Assembly (NCBI RefSeq): GCF_019090165.1
Contig: NZ_JAHRIB010000045.1
Span: 24,233-88,232 of the forward strand
Length of the DNA stretch: 64,000 nt
Direction of reading: 5' to 3'
Origin: Streptomyces sp. BV286
GTDB lineage: Bacteria; Actinomycetota; Actinomycetes; Streptomycetales; Streptomycetaceae
Shown here: piece after piece, positions 52,023 to 60,411 of the stretch
Numbering within the stretch: position 1 is the first letter of the stretch
How the letters are laid out: each line of letters begins with the position of its first letter
Made by a program: the position numbers and the translations under genes
The notes under the pieces: model-generated
What the model was told of the DNA's origin: nothing
What the model saw: the letters and a program-made list of their open reading frames with translations, nothing else
The model's database searches: none

Positions 52023-52230
52023 TGCCCCGGTTCGCCGTCCTGGATCACTGTCCTGAGGTGACGGGTCACCGGCGCCGTCGCGCCGACTCGTTGTGGATCA
52101 GGACGAGGATGCCGACGGCGAGGTTGCTTCTGAGGCGCACATCACAACAGGTGGATGCACGGGGTGGACGGGGCGCGGGCCGGAGGTGCGGCGGTCGTGG
52201 CCGCTGTGGCGCTCACGGACCTGCCGCCGC

Positions 52231-52740
52231 TCAACGGCCGGTCAGCAGTCCCCGTACGAAGGCGGCTTGACCCACGTGCTGCAGGTCGTCCGCGAGCACG
52301 CTGACGAGGCGGGCGCCCAGGGTGACCGGCGGGGACCAGTTCTCGTCGACGACGCGGTCCAGGTCGCCGGCGTGCAGATCGCGCAGCGCCGCCAGCGTCT
52401 GCCGGTGGACGGCGTCGTAGTGGCCGACCAGCAGGTCACCCGAGTCCACCCGCACCTCGGCGACCTGCTGCGGGGTGTGGCCGTAACCCGTGTCCCCGCC
52501 GGGCAGGGGCAGTGCGAAGCGACCCGCCCAGTCCTGCGACAGCCAGACCTGCTTCAGGCCGAAGGCGTCGGCGACATGGTCGTCCTGTACGCGGGTGAGG
52601 TGCCAGACGAGCCAGCTGATCGAGTTGGCCCGGCCGTCGGGACGGGCGTTGAGATCGTCGGGGGAGAGGCCGTCGACGACGGCATGGACCTCCTCCTGGA
52701 TGCGGCCGTAGGCATCGACCAGAACGTCCTTGGCGTGCAT
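52231..52740 (-). CDS. DinB/DUF664 family protein (mycothiol S-transferase-like)
   Basis: A 169-residue four-helix-bundle protein. SISWLVWHLTRVQDDHVADA holds one metal-ligand His; DDLQHVGQAAFVRG holds another, and HYDAVHRQTL lies between. This is the DinB metal-site pattern. Actinobacterial members are mycothiol- or bacillithiol-dependent transferases that detoxify electrophiles. ATG start 52740; gene stands alone. Confidence 0.87.
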   Translation of the reverse strand: MHAKDVLVDAYGRIQEEVHAVVDGLSPDDLNARPDGRANSISWLVWHLTRVQDDHVADAFGLKQVWLSQDWAGRFALPLPGGDTGYGHTPQQVAEVRVDSGDLLVGHYDAVHRQTLAALRDLHAGDLDRVVDENWSPPVTLGARLVSVLADDLQHVGQAAFVRGLLTGR

Positions 52741-52805
52741 GGGTCCTCCACGCTCTCCGCGGGCACCTGTCCCTGCCAGTGTCCCCCGCGAAGCTGTCGA
52801 GCGCG

Positions 52806-53213
52806 TCAGTGCCAGCCGGAGAACGGCTCCTCGCAGAGCTTGAACACGGGCTCGCGGCGCACCGGATCCATCGCGGTCGTGAGCTGGACGCGGTCACCGG
52901 TGCGGATCGCGATGAGCGGCCCGCAGACCCGGCCCCGGACGGTGAACCCCTCCGCCAGTTCGACCAGTGACACGTTGCGCGCGCCCGGAGTGTTGCGCTG
53001 CACGACGGTCGTGTGGCGGATGACGCCGAGGCCCGCGCTGCGCTCCGTGCGCAGATCGCTGCCCGCGCAGACCGGACAGAGCAGCCGGTGGAACGTGGAG
53101 GTCCCGCACCAGCGGCAGCGCTGGTAGGTGAGGCCCTCTTCGGTCTGTCCCGCGGTCGTCGCCGTCACCGGGTCGAGTACGCCCGTCGTGGTCCCGCTTC
53201 CTCGGTGGAACAC
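52806..53213 (-). CDS. OB-fold/zinc-ribbon (DUF35-type) protein
   Basis: A 135-residue protein with an N-terminal rubredoxin-like zinc ribbon (CRWCGTSTFHRLLCPVC, four Cys) and a C-terminal OB fold (TVVQRNTPGARNVSLVELAE). Such proteins bind CoA or acyl-CoA and pair with thiolases or hydratases in steroid and fatty-acid catabolism. No thiolase is adjacent. GTG 53213 is preceded by GGGAG. Two TetR-type boxes at 53281-53317 lie upstream, matching those of the TetR gene next door. Confidence 0.82.
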   Translation of the reverse strand: MFHRGSGTTTGVLDPVTATTAGQTEEGLTYQRCRWCGTSTFHRLLCPVCAGSDLRTERSAGLGVIRHTTVVQRNTPGARNVSLVELAEGFTVRGRVCGPLIAIRTGDRVQLTTAMDPVRREPVFKLCEEPFSGWH

Positions 53214-53280
53214 GATGTCATCTCCCTGCGCCTGGCCGGAATCCGAAGGTGCGCGGAGCGTCGCGCACGGGCTCAGGGTA

Positions 53281-53317
53281 TGGCACGCAGTGCCACAGGT
53301 AAAGGCACTCAGTACCC
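53281..53317 (-). promoter_or_regulatory. Two TetR boxes before OB-fold gene
   Basis: TGGCACGCAGTGCCA (53281-53295) and AGGCACTCAGTACCC (53303-53317), start to start 22 bp. They share GGCAC-T/G-CAGT with the boxes at 54137-54174. Confidence 0.7.
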
Positions 53318-54103
53318 TCAATCGATCGGGTTCGCGTGTCCGAGCGTCGTCTCGATCTCCTGGACGACCCGCCACAGCGGAGCCCCGCGCCGGGAGACGA
53401 CGACGACCACGTCCTCGTCGTCACGGCCCCCGCTCCTCCCCTCCCCGGCGCCCTCGTCCGCCGCCTCCCGCACCGGACCGCCGGGTGCCCGGTCCGGCCC
53501 GAAGACCTCCTCGACGTGGGCGAGGGCGTGGTCGACCTCGGCGGTCGCGTCGCTCCGGCCGTCCGAGCGCAGCCAGGAACGCAGCCCGTTGTTGTGCGCG
53601 GCGACCACGGCCGCGGCGATGACGTCGGCCCGCAGCGTCCCGTCGCGCCGGCCCTCGAAACGCCCGCGCAGATACTCGGCCATCGCCCGCTCGTACCGCC
53701 AGACCATCGAGAGTTCGTACGTCCGCAGCCCCGGTACCTTCCGCGTGAGGCGATGGCGCTGGACGGAGAACGTCGGGTTCTCGGCATACATGCGCAGCAC
53801 CAGGCGTGCGGCGTCGCAGACCCGCGCCACCGGTTCGTCCGTGGGGCCGCTGTCGCCCAGGAAGGCGGTCATCTCGGCCAGGCAGCCCTCGTGGTCGGGG
53901 AAGACCACGTCCTCCTTGGACGGGAAGTACCGGAAGAAGGACCGGCGCCCGACGCCCGCGAGGGCCACGATGTCGTCCACGGTGGTCTGCTCGTACCCCC
54001 GCTCCAGGAACAGCTGGAACGCCGCCGCCACGAGGGACTCCCGCATCGGCGGCTTCGGGTTCGTCACGTGCGCCGCCGGGCCGGGACGTGGTGCCTCGCT
54101 CAT
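53318..54103 (-). CDS. TetR-family regulator
   Basis: A 261-residue TetR protein. HTH about 20-65: RESLVAAAFQLFLERGYEQT, VDDIVALAGVGRRSFFRYF. Ligand domain helical, with a Gly/Glu/Asp-rich C-terminal extension (EAADEGAGEGRSGGRDDEDV) before a final helix. ATG 54103; the ribosome site is weak. It lies directly upstream of the OB-fold gene on the same strand, and both promoters carry the same box, so it likely regulates itself and that gene, perhaps in response to an acyl-CoA. Confidence 0.88.
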   Translation of the reverse strand: MSEAPRPGPAAHVTNPKPPMRESLVAAAFQLFLERGYEQTTVDDIVALAGVGRRSFFRYFPSKEDVVFPDHEGCLAEMTAFLGDSGPTDEPVARVCDAARLVLRMYAENPTFSVQRHRLTRKVPGLRTYELSMVWRYERAMAEYLRGRFEGRRDGTLRADVIAAAVVAAHNNGLRSWLRSDGRSDATAEVDHALAHVEEVFGPDRAPGGPVREAADEGAGEGRSGGRDDEDVVVVVSRRGAPLWRVVQEIETTLGHANPID

Positions 54104-54136
54104 GGTGGGGAACCTAGCACCGTACGCGAGGCGGCA

Positions 54137-54174
54137 TGGCACTCAGTGTGCTCGGATGGGGGAACTGAGTGCCA
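54137..54174. promoter_or_regulatory. Operator pair upstream of tetR
   Basis: Inverted 11-bp arms TGGCACTCAGT (54137-54147) and ACTGAGTGCCA (54164-54174) with a 16-nt spacer. Each arm is one box; box centres are 23 bp apart, close to the 22 bp of the OB-fold promoter. Confidence 0.75.
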
Positions 54175-54228
54175 CCGTGCTGTGGTGCCGTCGCCCGTGG
54201 GCGACGCCGGCCGCCGGACCTGTGGGGC

Positions 54229-54615
54229 TCAGTGGCCCTGGCGGACGTTGTGGCTCTCCACGAGCGCCTGGGTGACCACGCGGACGCCCCGTGCGATGTG
54301 GTTCAACTGCGTGAGCTCGGCCGCGTAGAGCTTGATCGTGTGCTCGATGACGGACTCGTGCATCCCCATGGCGGGCAGTTCGGCCCGCGCACTGTGCAGC
54401 GCGGTACGGACGACCCGGATCTCCTGCTGCAGCTGGATCTGCGCGTGGCGGGCGAGGAGGACCGGCTGGCGGATCAGCAGGGGATAGCTGGCGTAGCGGG
54501 TCGGCACCAGCTCGCGCAGCCACTTGGCCGCCGACCGTTCCCAGTCACGGTTGCCGGGAGTCTTGACCTGACAGGGCCAGTCCGTGCTGATGGGCGAGGT
54601 GTACGTCAGGGACAT
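54229..54615 (-). CDS. Hypothetical helical protein, 128 aa
   Basis: Starts MSLTYTSPISTDWPC; ATG 54615 is eight bases after GGAAG, while ATG 54621 is too close. The protein is mostly helical (LIRQPVLLARHAQIQLQQEI, then HTIKLYAAELTQLNHIARGV) and basic, without signal peptide. Not recognised. An AT-rich upstream region (54801-54850) with the short dyad TACCG-TC-CGGTA (54812-54823) may hold its promoter. Confidence 0.7.
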   Translation of the reverse strand: MSLTYTSPISTDWPCQVKTPGNRDWERSAAKWLRELVPTRYASYPLLIRQPVLLARHAQIQLQQEIRVVRTALHSARAELPAMGMHESVIEHTIKLYAAELTQLNHIARGVRVVTQALVESHNVRQGH

Positions 54616-54902
54616 GTGCATCGCTTCCGAGGTGGCCGGCGGGCGGTTCTTGTCGTTCTTGGCGGCCCCGGCCCAGGGGATTGACCGGGGCCGCCACGGG
54701 CGTGCGCGAGCGGTGCCCGTTCGGTGCACCCGGGCCGGTGCGAGAAGGGAGCGCCGTTCCCGGGCCGACCGGGACCCCACCGGATCCCGATCAGCGAGAA
54801 GTATTCATATATACCGTCCGGTACGCAAGGGTATGAAAAAATTCATGTCCTGGTACGGCTGAATCATGACTTGCGGAACGCTGTCACCCCATGCCGGAGA
54901 GG

Positions 54903-55826
54903 TCAGTCCTTGAGGAAGAAGGCATGCTCGTCCGCGACCTGTTCGTAGTCCTCCAGGCGGGCCTGCGTACGCTCGGGGTCGGCGTCGGTCATGGCCTGGA
55001 GCAGCGCCGCGGACAGCACGACCGGCGCCGCGTAGGAGTCGAAGACGAGCCGCGAGCCGGTGCCGGTGGCGAAGACCACGTCGGCCTCGTCGGCCAGCGG
55101 CCCGAGCCCCAGATCGGTGATCAGGGCGACGCGCAGACCGGCCCGCCGGGCGACCCGCATGGCCGTCAGCGTCTCGTGCGCGTGCCGCGGCATGGTGAAG
55201 GCCAGCACCCAGGTACCGCCCGCCTCGCGGGACTGGAGCAGGGCGTCGTAGGCGACACTGCCGCCCCGGGTCACCAGCCGGACGTCGGGGTGCACACGCC
55301 GGGCGGCGTACGCGAAGTACTCGGCCAGCGACCCGGAGATCCGCAGCCCGAGAACGGTGAGCGGAGCCGACCGCGACAGCGCGCGCCCGGTCTCGATGAC
55401 CCGCTCCGGGTCGGCGAAGTCGCGGCGCAGGTTCTCCAGGTTGTCGATCTCCGCGTCGACGGCGGCCTGCAGCTCGTTGGGCCGGGCCTCCTCGGCGGCG
55501 TCGGGCGAGCCGGCCAGCTTGCTCAGCGCGATCGACTGGAGGCGCTCCCGCAGGGCGGGGTAACCGCTGAAGCCCACTGCCGTCGCGAAGCGGGTCACCG
55601 AGGGCTGGCTCACACCCACGCGTTCCGCGAGATCCGTGATCGACAGGAAGGCCGCCTCGGCGATGTGCTCGATCAGGTACTGGGCGATGCGCCGCTGTCC
55701 CGGAGAGAGCCGGGGTCCGTCGAAGAGGGCCCGCAGCCGGGTCGTGGGCGCGGCCTCCGTCTCCGGGACCTGCTTCCCCGAACTGATCGCGGACGCCTGC
55801 GCGCGGGCCTGCTGCGGCGATGGCAC
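54903..55826 (-). CDS. MurR/RpiR-family regulator
   Basis: A 307-residue regulator. N-terminal HTH_6 (about 45-110: FLSITDLAERVGVSQPSVTR) and C-terminal SIS sugar-phosphate-binding domain (about 140-270: APLTVLGLRISGSLAEYFAY, VLAFTMPRHAHETLTAMRVA). Ligands of the family are phosphosugars or amino-sugar derivatives. GTG 55826 follows GGAGG by seven bases. No sugar-catabolic operon is next to it, so targets are unknown. Confidence 0.88.
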   Translation of the reverse strand: MPSPQQARAQASAISSGKQVPETEAAPTTRLRALFDGPRLSPGQRRIAQYLIEHIAEAAFLSITDLAERVGVSQPSVTRFATAVGFSGYPALRERLQSIALSKLAGSPDAAEEARPNELQAAVDAEIDNLENLRRDFADPERVIETGRALSRSAPLTVLGLRISGSLAEYFAYAARRVHPDVRLVTRGGSVAYDALLQSREAGGTWVLAFTMPRHAHETLTAMRVARRAGLRVALITDLGLGPLADEADVVFATGTGSRLVFDSYAAPVVLSAALLQAMTDADPERTQARLEDYEQVADEHAFFLKD

Positions 55827-55952
55827 CGGTGCGCCTCCTTCATGTCCCACTGTGGTTCAACATAGCTCACAGGAAGGGAGGTCCGGCGGACGGTCGCTCA
55901 TGGTCAGAGGGTTGCTCCACGGGCGTCGTACGGGCTGTGTTTCGATGCCGGG

Positions 55953-56498
55953 ATGAAGAGCGAGAACACCGGTGCGCCGGCCAGGACCTCGGTCAGACCA
56001 CGGACGGACGAGGACCTCGACGCGTGCGTGCGGGTGCTCGCCGCGGTCCACGAGAGCGACGGATACCCCGTGAACTGGCCGGACGAGCCGGGTGGGTGGC
56101 TGTCCCAGTCCTCCCTCCTGACGGCGTGGGTCGCGGAACGCGACAGCCGCGTCGTCGGACACGTCGCCCTGTCCCGCGACGAGCCGGGTGACCTGGCCCC
56201 CGGGCTGTGGCGTGCCCGCCGGGACGCCAACGCCGTCACCGCGGTCGTCAGCCGTCTGTTCGTCGCGCCGGAGGCCCGCGGCAACGGGATCGGCGCGCTC
56301 CTGCTGACCCGGGCGTCCCAGGAGGCCGGGCGCCGGGGCCTCCACCCGGTTCTGGACGTCGTCGCGACCGACAGGGCGGCGGCGGCCCTGTACGAACGGC
56401 AGGGCTGGCAGCGACTGGCGACGGCGGAACAGCGGTGGGCCCCGGACCGGACGGTCACCGTCCACGCCTACGCGGCAGGGACGAGCACGGCTTTCTAG
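55953..56498 (+). CDS. GNAT-family N-acetyltransferase
   Basis: A 181-residue GNAT protein: VSRLFVAPEARGNGIGALLL carries the acetyl-CoA-binding R/Q-x-x-G-x-G/A loop; DRAAAALYERQGWQRL is the C-terminal helix and strand. Substrate unknown. Divergent from RpiR with 126 bp between. Confidence 0.88.
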   Translation: MKSENTGAPARTSVRPRTDEDLDACVRVLAAVHESDGYPVNWPDEPGGWLSQSSLLTAWVAERDSRVVGHVALSRDEPGDLAPGLWRARRDANAVTAVVSRLFVAPEARGNGIGALLLTRASQEAGRRGLHPVLDVVATDRAAAALYERQGWQRLATAEQRWAPDRTVTVHAYAAGTSTAF

Positions 56499-56610
56499 GG
56501 GCGCGGGCCGCCGCGCGACCAGCCACGACGGACTCGCGTCCCGTCCCGGGGACGGCGCGGAAGGCGGGCCGGTAGGCCCGAGGGCCGCGCACCCTGGCAT
56601 GATCGGGCGC

Positions 56611-57312
56611 ATGGCTGAACGCGTGATCGCCGCATGTGACGGGGCGTCGAAAGGAAACCCGGGGCCCGCAGGCTGGGCCTGGGTCGTCGCGGACGGAACG
56701 GGAACCCCCACCGAGTGGGAAGCGGGCCCCCTCGGCACCGCGACCAACAACGTCGCCGAACTGACGGCGCTGGAACGGCTGTTGACCGCCGTCGACCCCG
56801 CCGTCCCGCTGGAGATCCGGATGGACTCGCAGTACGCGATGAAGGCGGTCACCACCTGGCTTCCGGGCTGGAAGCGCAAGGGCTGGAAGACGGCGGCGGG
56901 CAAGCCCGTGGCCAACCAGGAACTCGTCGTACGGATCGACGAGCTGCTCGACGGCCGCTCGGTGGAGTTCCGGTACGTGCCCGCGCACCAGGTCGACGGC
57001 GACCCCCTCAACGACTTCGCGGACCGCGCGGCGAGCCAGGCCGCGATCGTCCAGGAGCCGGCGGGCAGCGAGCAGGGCTCTCCGCAGCCGCCGAAATCCC
57101 CGGCGGCGAAGAAGCCGGCGCCTTCGAAGAAGCGCGCCGCCTCCGCCGCCCCGGGCTCCTCGTCCTCGCGGTCGTCCTCCTCCGCCTCCTCGCGCACGCT
57201 CAAGGCGAAGTTCCCCGGCCGGTGCCGTTGCGGCCGCTCGTACACGGCCGGCGAGACCATCGCGAAGAACGCCGACGGCTGGGGTCATCCGGAGTGCCGT
57301 ACGGAGGCCTAG
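56611..57312 (+). CDS. RNase HI-type protein with C-terminal Cys motif
   Basis: A 233-residue protein. Residues about 1-150 are a type 1 RNase H: acidic residues in ACDGASKGNPGPAGWAWV, NNVAELTALERLL, IRMDSQYAM and NDFADRAA. Then comes a Lys/Pro/Ser-rich linker and a small tail RCRCGRSYTAGETIAK...HPEC that looks like a zinc knuckle. It would cleave RNA in RNA-DNA hybrids. ATG 56611 is used; ATG 56599 lies four codons upstream. No neighbour suggests a special role. Confidence 0.87.
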   Translation: MAERVIAACDGASKGNPGPAGWAWVVADGTGTPTEWEAGPLGTATNNVAELTALERLLTAVDPAVPLEIRMDSQYAMKAVTTWLPGWKRKGWKTAAGKPVANQELVVRIDELLDGRSVEFRYVPAHQVDGDPLNDFADRAASQAAIVQEPAGSEQGSPQPPKSPAAKKPAPSKKRAASAAPGSSSSRSSSSASSRTLKAKFPGRCRCGRSYTAGETIAKNADGWGHPECRTEA

Positions 57313-57444
57313 ACAGCCCGGGGCGGAGGTCCGGAACCGCCCTGGGGCCCGTCCGGGAACAGGCCGGTGTGCCGCCCGGATGCGAAACCCGCCACCTGCG
57401 GTGACCCTGGATGCGTGGGGGTGAACTGATCAGGAGGATGACTC

Positions 57445-57639
57445 ATGTCCGTTATGGACAAGATCAAGGGAATGCTGAAGGGCCACCCGGAACAGACCAG
57501 CAAGGGTGTCGACAAGGGCGGTGACTTCGTCGACGACAGGACCCAGGGCAAGTACAGCGGTCAGGTCGACACCGGCCAGGACAGGCTCAAGGACCAGTTC
57601 GGTTCGAACCCGGACCAGGACCGGCCGCCGCAGTCCTGA
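57445..57639 (+). CDS. MT0933-type antitoxin-like protein
   Basis: A 64-residue acidic/basic helical protein, MSVMDKIKGMLKGHPEQTSK with GDFVDDRTQGKYSGQVD, a recognised mycobacterial/streptomycete antitoxin-like family (MT0933/Rv0909 type). The ribosome site AGGAGG is excellent. No toxin gene adjoins, so it is an orphan here and may have another role such as a stress protein. Confidence 0.82.
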   Translation: MSVMDKIKGMLKGHPEQTSKGVDKGGDFVDDRTQGKYSGQVDTGQDRLKDQFGSNPDQDRPPQS

Positions 57640-57683
57640 CACGGCAGTCGCGCGCAGGCGGCGGGGCACTTTCCGCCGCCGTC

Positions 57684-57714
57684 ACGGGTCGGCCCCCTCG
57701 TGGGGCCGACCCGT
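57684..57714. terminator. Terminator between convergent genes
   Basis: A 13-bp perfect stem, 57684-57696 with 57702-57714, with loop CTCGT, after the antitoxin-like gene and facing the secreted-protein gene. Confidence 0.85.
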
Positions 57715-57719
57715 CATGC

Positions 57720-57768
57720 GTACCGTCCCACCGGTCAGTCCGCCGTGTGTACCGTCCGACCGGTCAGT
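57720..57768. repeat. Near-perfect 20-bp direct repeat
   Basis: Copies at 57720-57739 and 57749-57768 differ at one of 20 positions (GTACCGTCC-C/G-ACCGGTCAGT). The second overlaps the stop codon of the minus-strand secreted protein, so the first is probably a duplicated gene end. Confidence 0.8.
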
Positions 57769-58660
57769 GCTCCCGGGGACCCGAGGGGCGGCAGGTGACC
57801 GTGGGTCCGGCCAGCATGCCGCCCGTGTAGAGGCTCTGGCCCCGGGGTGTCCAGTAGCCCAGCTTCGAGACGACGGTCGAGCAGGCGCCCCTGACCCTGG
57901 CGCGGACGACGACCGTGGAGGGCCGGCCCGGCTGGAGGTCGGTGAGGGCGCAGTCCAGGGCGTACATGCTGCGGGTCGTCGAAGGATGACGGCCGGTGAG
58001 CGGGTTGACGCAGCGGGCGTCGGACGTCGTCAGTTCCACGCCCGAAGCCTCCTCCCCGATGAGCCCGAAGCGGGCGCTGCCGTCGCCCGCGTCGCTGTCC
58101 CGCGAGACGGTGTACGTCAGCGTGGCCGACGTGTGGGGCCGCAGCGTGCGCCGGTCGACCTCGATGCGGTGGGTGGGGACGGGCTTAGGGTCGGTGAGGG
58201 TCAGGGTCGCGCGGACCGTCCCCCGCAGGTCGACGCCCGCGGGCGACGACCGGACGTGCACCGTGCCGCTGACGTCGTACGTACCCGGCCCGGGGGTCTC
58301 CCTGCCACCGGGCAGCGGGCCCGTGGCGACGGTCCTGCCGTCCCGCCGCAGCGTCCAGCTGCCCGACGTCAGACAGGCGTACCGGACCTTGTTCCCATGG
58401 CGCCCGCAGGTGGCCGGGGCCGACAGGGACGTTCCCGCGCCGCCGCCGCTCGCGCAGAGACTGACGGCCGCGTGCTGCCCGCCCGGCCCCTCCAGGATGC
58501 CCGCGGGGACGCAGACGGTCGACGGGGACGCCGGCTCGGGTGCCTGGGAACGGTGGGCCGCGCCCGCCGGCTGTCCCACGGCGGTCCAGCCCGCGGCGGC
58601 CAGTACGGCCGCCGCGGTGAGCAGCAGGGACGTCCTGCGGGGAGTGCGGAGCAGCGGCAC
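57764..58660 (-). CDS. Secreted hypothetical protein, 298 aa
   Basis: Signal peptide about 1-35 (RTSLLLTAAAVLAAAGWTAV). The mature protein has paired Cys and beta-rich segments (VRATLTLTDPKPVPTHRIEV, ATLTYTVSRDSDAGDGSARF, RPSTVVVRARVRGACSTVVS) that suggest an immunoglobulin-like adhesion or cell-surface domain. No enzymatic motif. GTG start with GAGGAGG. Function unknown. Confidence 0.75.
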   Translation of the reverse strand: MPLLRTPRRTSLLLTAAAVLAAAGWTAVGQPAGAAHRSQAPEPASPSTVCVPAGILEGPGGQHAAVSLCASGGGAGTSLSAPATCGRHGNKVRYACLTSGSWTLRRDGRTVATGPLPGGRETPGPGTYDVSGTVHVRSSPAGVDLRGTVRATLTLTDPKPVPTHRIEVDRRTLRPHTSATLTYTVSRDSDAGDGSARFGLIGEEASGVELTTSDARCVNPLTGRHPSTTRSMYALDCALTDLQPGRPSTVVVRARVRGACSTVVSKLGYWTPRGQSLYTGGMLAGPTVTCRPSGPREH

Positions 58661-58787
58661 GGGTTCCTCCTCCTCGGCCGCGAACGGCCGGGCGCCGGTC
58701 GCGTGCGCTCACATGCGGTCGCATGCGTCGAGGAGAGAATGCGGGAACGCCCGGGGGCCGGGCCGCTCCCACGCCGGGCGGGACAGG

Positions 58788-60161
58788 TCAGGGCCGGTAC
58801 GCGTCGCCCGGATGGGCCAGGTCGTACGGGCGCGGGTACGGGGCGGGGCGGTAGGTGCCGTAGCGGGCCGGGGTGGTCGGATCGGCTTGCTCCGCACGTG
58901 AGTTGAGTGCCCTCGGGCCCGTGTCGCCCCACCGTCCCGTGGCGACGCGGTGCTCCAGCGCGTCCAGTGCGGCGATCTGCTCCGCGGGGCTGAAGGTGCA
59001 GTGGCCGGCGTTGTCGACGTACGCCTGGCGCAGGAGAGGCCGGGAGCCGGCGGCGGTGGCGGCCCGCAGATAGGCGCTCTCCGTCTGGACGGGGACGAGG
59101 GCGTCCCCGGTGGTGTGGACGGTGAGCTGAGGCTTCGTCAGCCTTCCCGTGAAGGCGCTGGTCCGGCTCATCCAGTCGAGAGCCTCCTTGTCCGCCTTGA
59201 CGCGCGGAGCCCTGTTGAGTGTCCTGAGGTCGTCCTTCAAGGAGCGCCCGGCCGCCTTGTAGAGCCCCTTGACCTGCTTGTACGTCGAGGAGCCGCGCAA
59301 CAGCCGCGCGTAGTCGACGCCGGTGTTCCAGGACGAGTTGCCGCCCGCCAGCCTCTCCGTGTCCTGACGCCAGCTGAACGCGGCCGTCGCCAGCAGACCC
59401 CTGACAGCGGTGTACTGGTTGGCCTCCTGGGTGTTCCAGTCGTCGGGTGCCGGGCGGGGCTGGGCGGGGTCGTTCCAGCCGGGGATGTTGTGCAGGGCCG
59501 CCGCGAGGGCGATTCGGGCCCGCCCGTCCGCGGAGTTCTGGGCCTCGGCCACGACACCGCTCAGCGTGGTGGCGGCCGCCCTCGCGGCGGCCTGGTCGCG
59601 GAAACCGGCCAGGGGAACCGCGGCGTCGGGCGCGAGGAGGGCCTTCAGTGCGAAGACCGGGTCGAGGGTGTTGTTCCAGTTGGCCACACCGCCGTGGACC
59701 AGCCCGCAGACGGACAGCGATCCGTCGATGCGCCCGGCGTGCCGCTCGGCGATCCTCGTGGTGACGAGCCCTCCGTACGACTGGCCCCAGGCAAGGGTTC
59801 GCCGGGCCGCCCCGAACCGCTCGGTGAACGCGTCGAGCGTCGCCAGCTGGTCCGGCACCGCGTGCTCCACCGCCCAGCCGGTGGTCGCGTACGAGGAGCC
59901 GATCAGCGCGTAGCCGTCCTCGAGGAGCAGGTCGCGGGTGGCGGGGTCGGTGACGTTCTGGGCCGGGTTCGGCGCGCCAGGGGGCCGGAACCCGTGGCTG
60001 AACAGGAGCACGGTGCCGTTCCAGCCGGCGGGCACGTCCATGACGTAGGTCGCACCGGAGGCGAGGGTGCCCTCGACGTGGACGTCCTCGGCGGCGGCGG
60101 AGTGCGCGGGGGCCGCGGTCACCGTCAACAGGACGGCGACCGACAGGAGGAGGCGGTTCAC
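58788..60161 (-). CDS. Secreted alpha/beta hydrolase
   Basis: A 457-residue exported esterase/peptidase-like hydrolase: signal peptide about 1-26 (LLLSVAVLLTVTAAPAHSAA). Catalytic Ser in LAWGQSYGGLVTT, Asp in VHTTGDALVPVQTE, His in VDNAGHCTFSPAEQ. The large insertion between strands resembles secreted tripeptidyl-type or polyester-active hydrolases; substrate unassigned. GTG 60161 follows GAAGGGA by seven bases. Confidence 0.85.
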   Translation of the reverse strand: MNRLLLSVAVLLTVTAAPAHSAAAEDVHVEGTLASGATYVMDVPAGWNGTVLLFSHGFRPPGAPNPAQNVTDPATRDLLLEDGYALIGSSYATTGWAVEHAVPDQLATLDAFTERFGAARRTLAWGQSYGGLVTTRIAERHAGRIDGSLSVCGLVHGGVANWNNTLDPVFALKALLAPDAAVPLAGFRDQAAARAAATTLSGVVAEAQNSADGRARIALAAALHNIPGWNDPAQPRPAPDDWNTQEANQYTAVRGLLATAAFSWRQDTERLAGGNSSWNTGVDYARLLRGSSTYKQVKGLYKAAGRSLKDDLRTLNRAPRVKADKEALDWMSRTSAFTGRLTKPQLTVHTTGDALVPVQTESAYLRAATAAGSRPLLRQAYVDNAGHCTFSPAEQIAALDALEHRVATGRWGDTGPRALNSRAEQADPTTPARYGTYRPAPYPRPYDLAHPGDAYRP

Positions 60162-60360
60162 GAGCGGATCCCTTCGAGTGTGGGGGCACGGGACGCGGGT
60201 GAGTGCGGCGAGCACAGTGAAGTTAGGCATGTGCGTGCCTGTGGTCAATGTTCTGCGCAACATGAGTGCGTGAAGATGTTCCCCGCCGCCGCGCCCGCGG
60301 GTACGCGAGCGGACCGGGCCGCACACAAGGACGCCCCAGTGGGCGCACGGACACGCAGCA

Positions 60361-60395
60361 GCACGGCGGGTCTCCCCCCGGAAGACCCGCCGTGC
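60361..60395 (-). terminator. Terminator after PET-hydrolase-like gene
   Basis: A 13-bp perfect stem, 60361-60373 with 60383-60395, about 17 nt beyond the stop of the minus-strand hydrolase gene. Confidence 0.85.
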
Positions 60396-60411
60396 CCGCC
60401 CGCCGGAAGAG

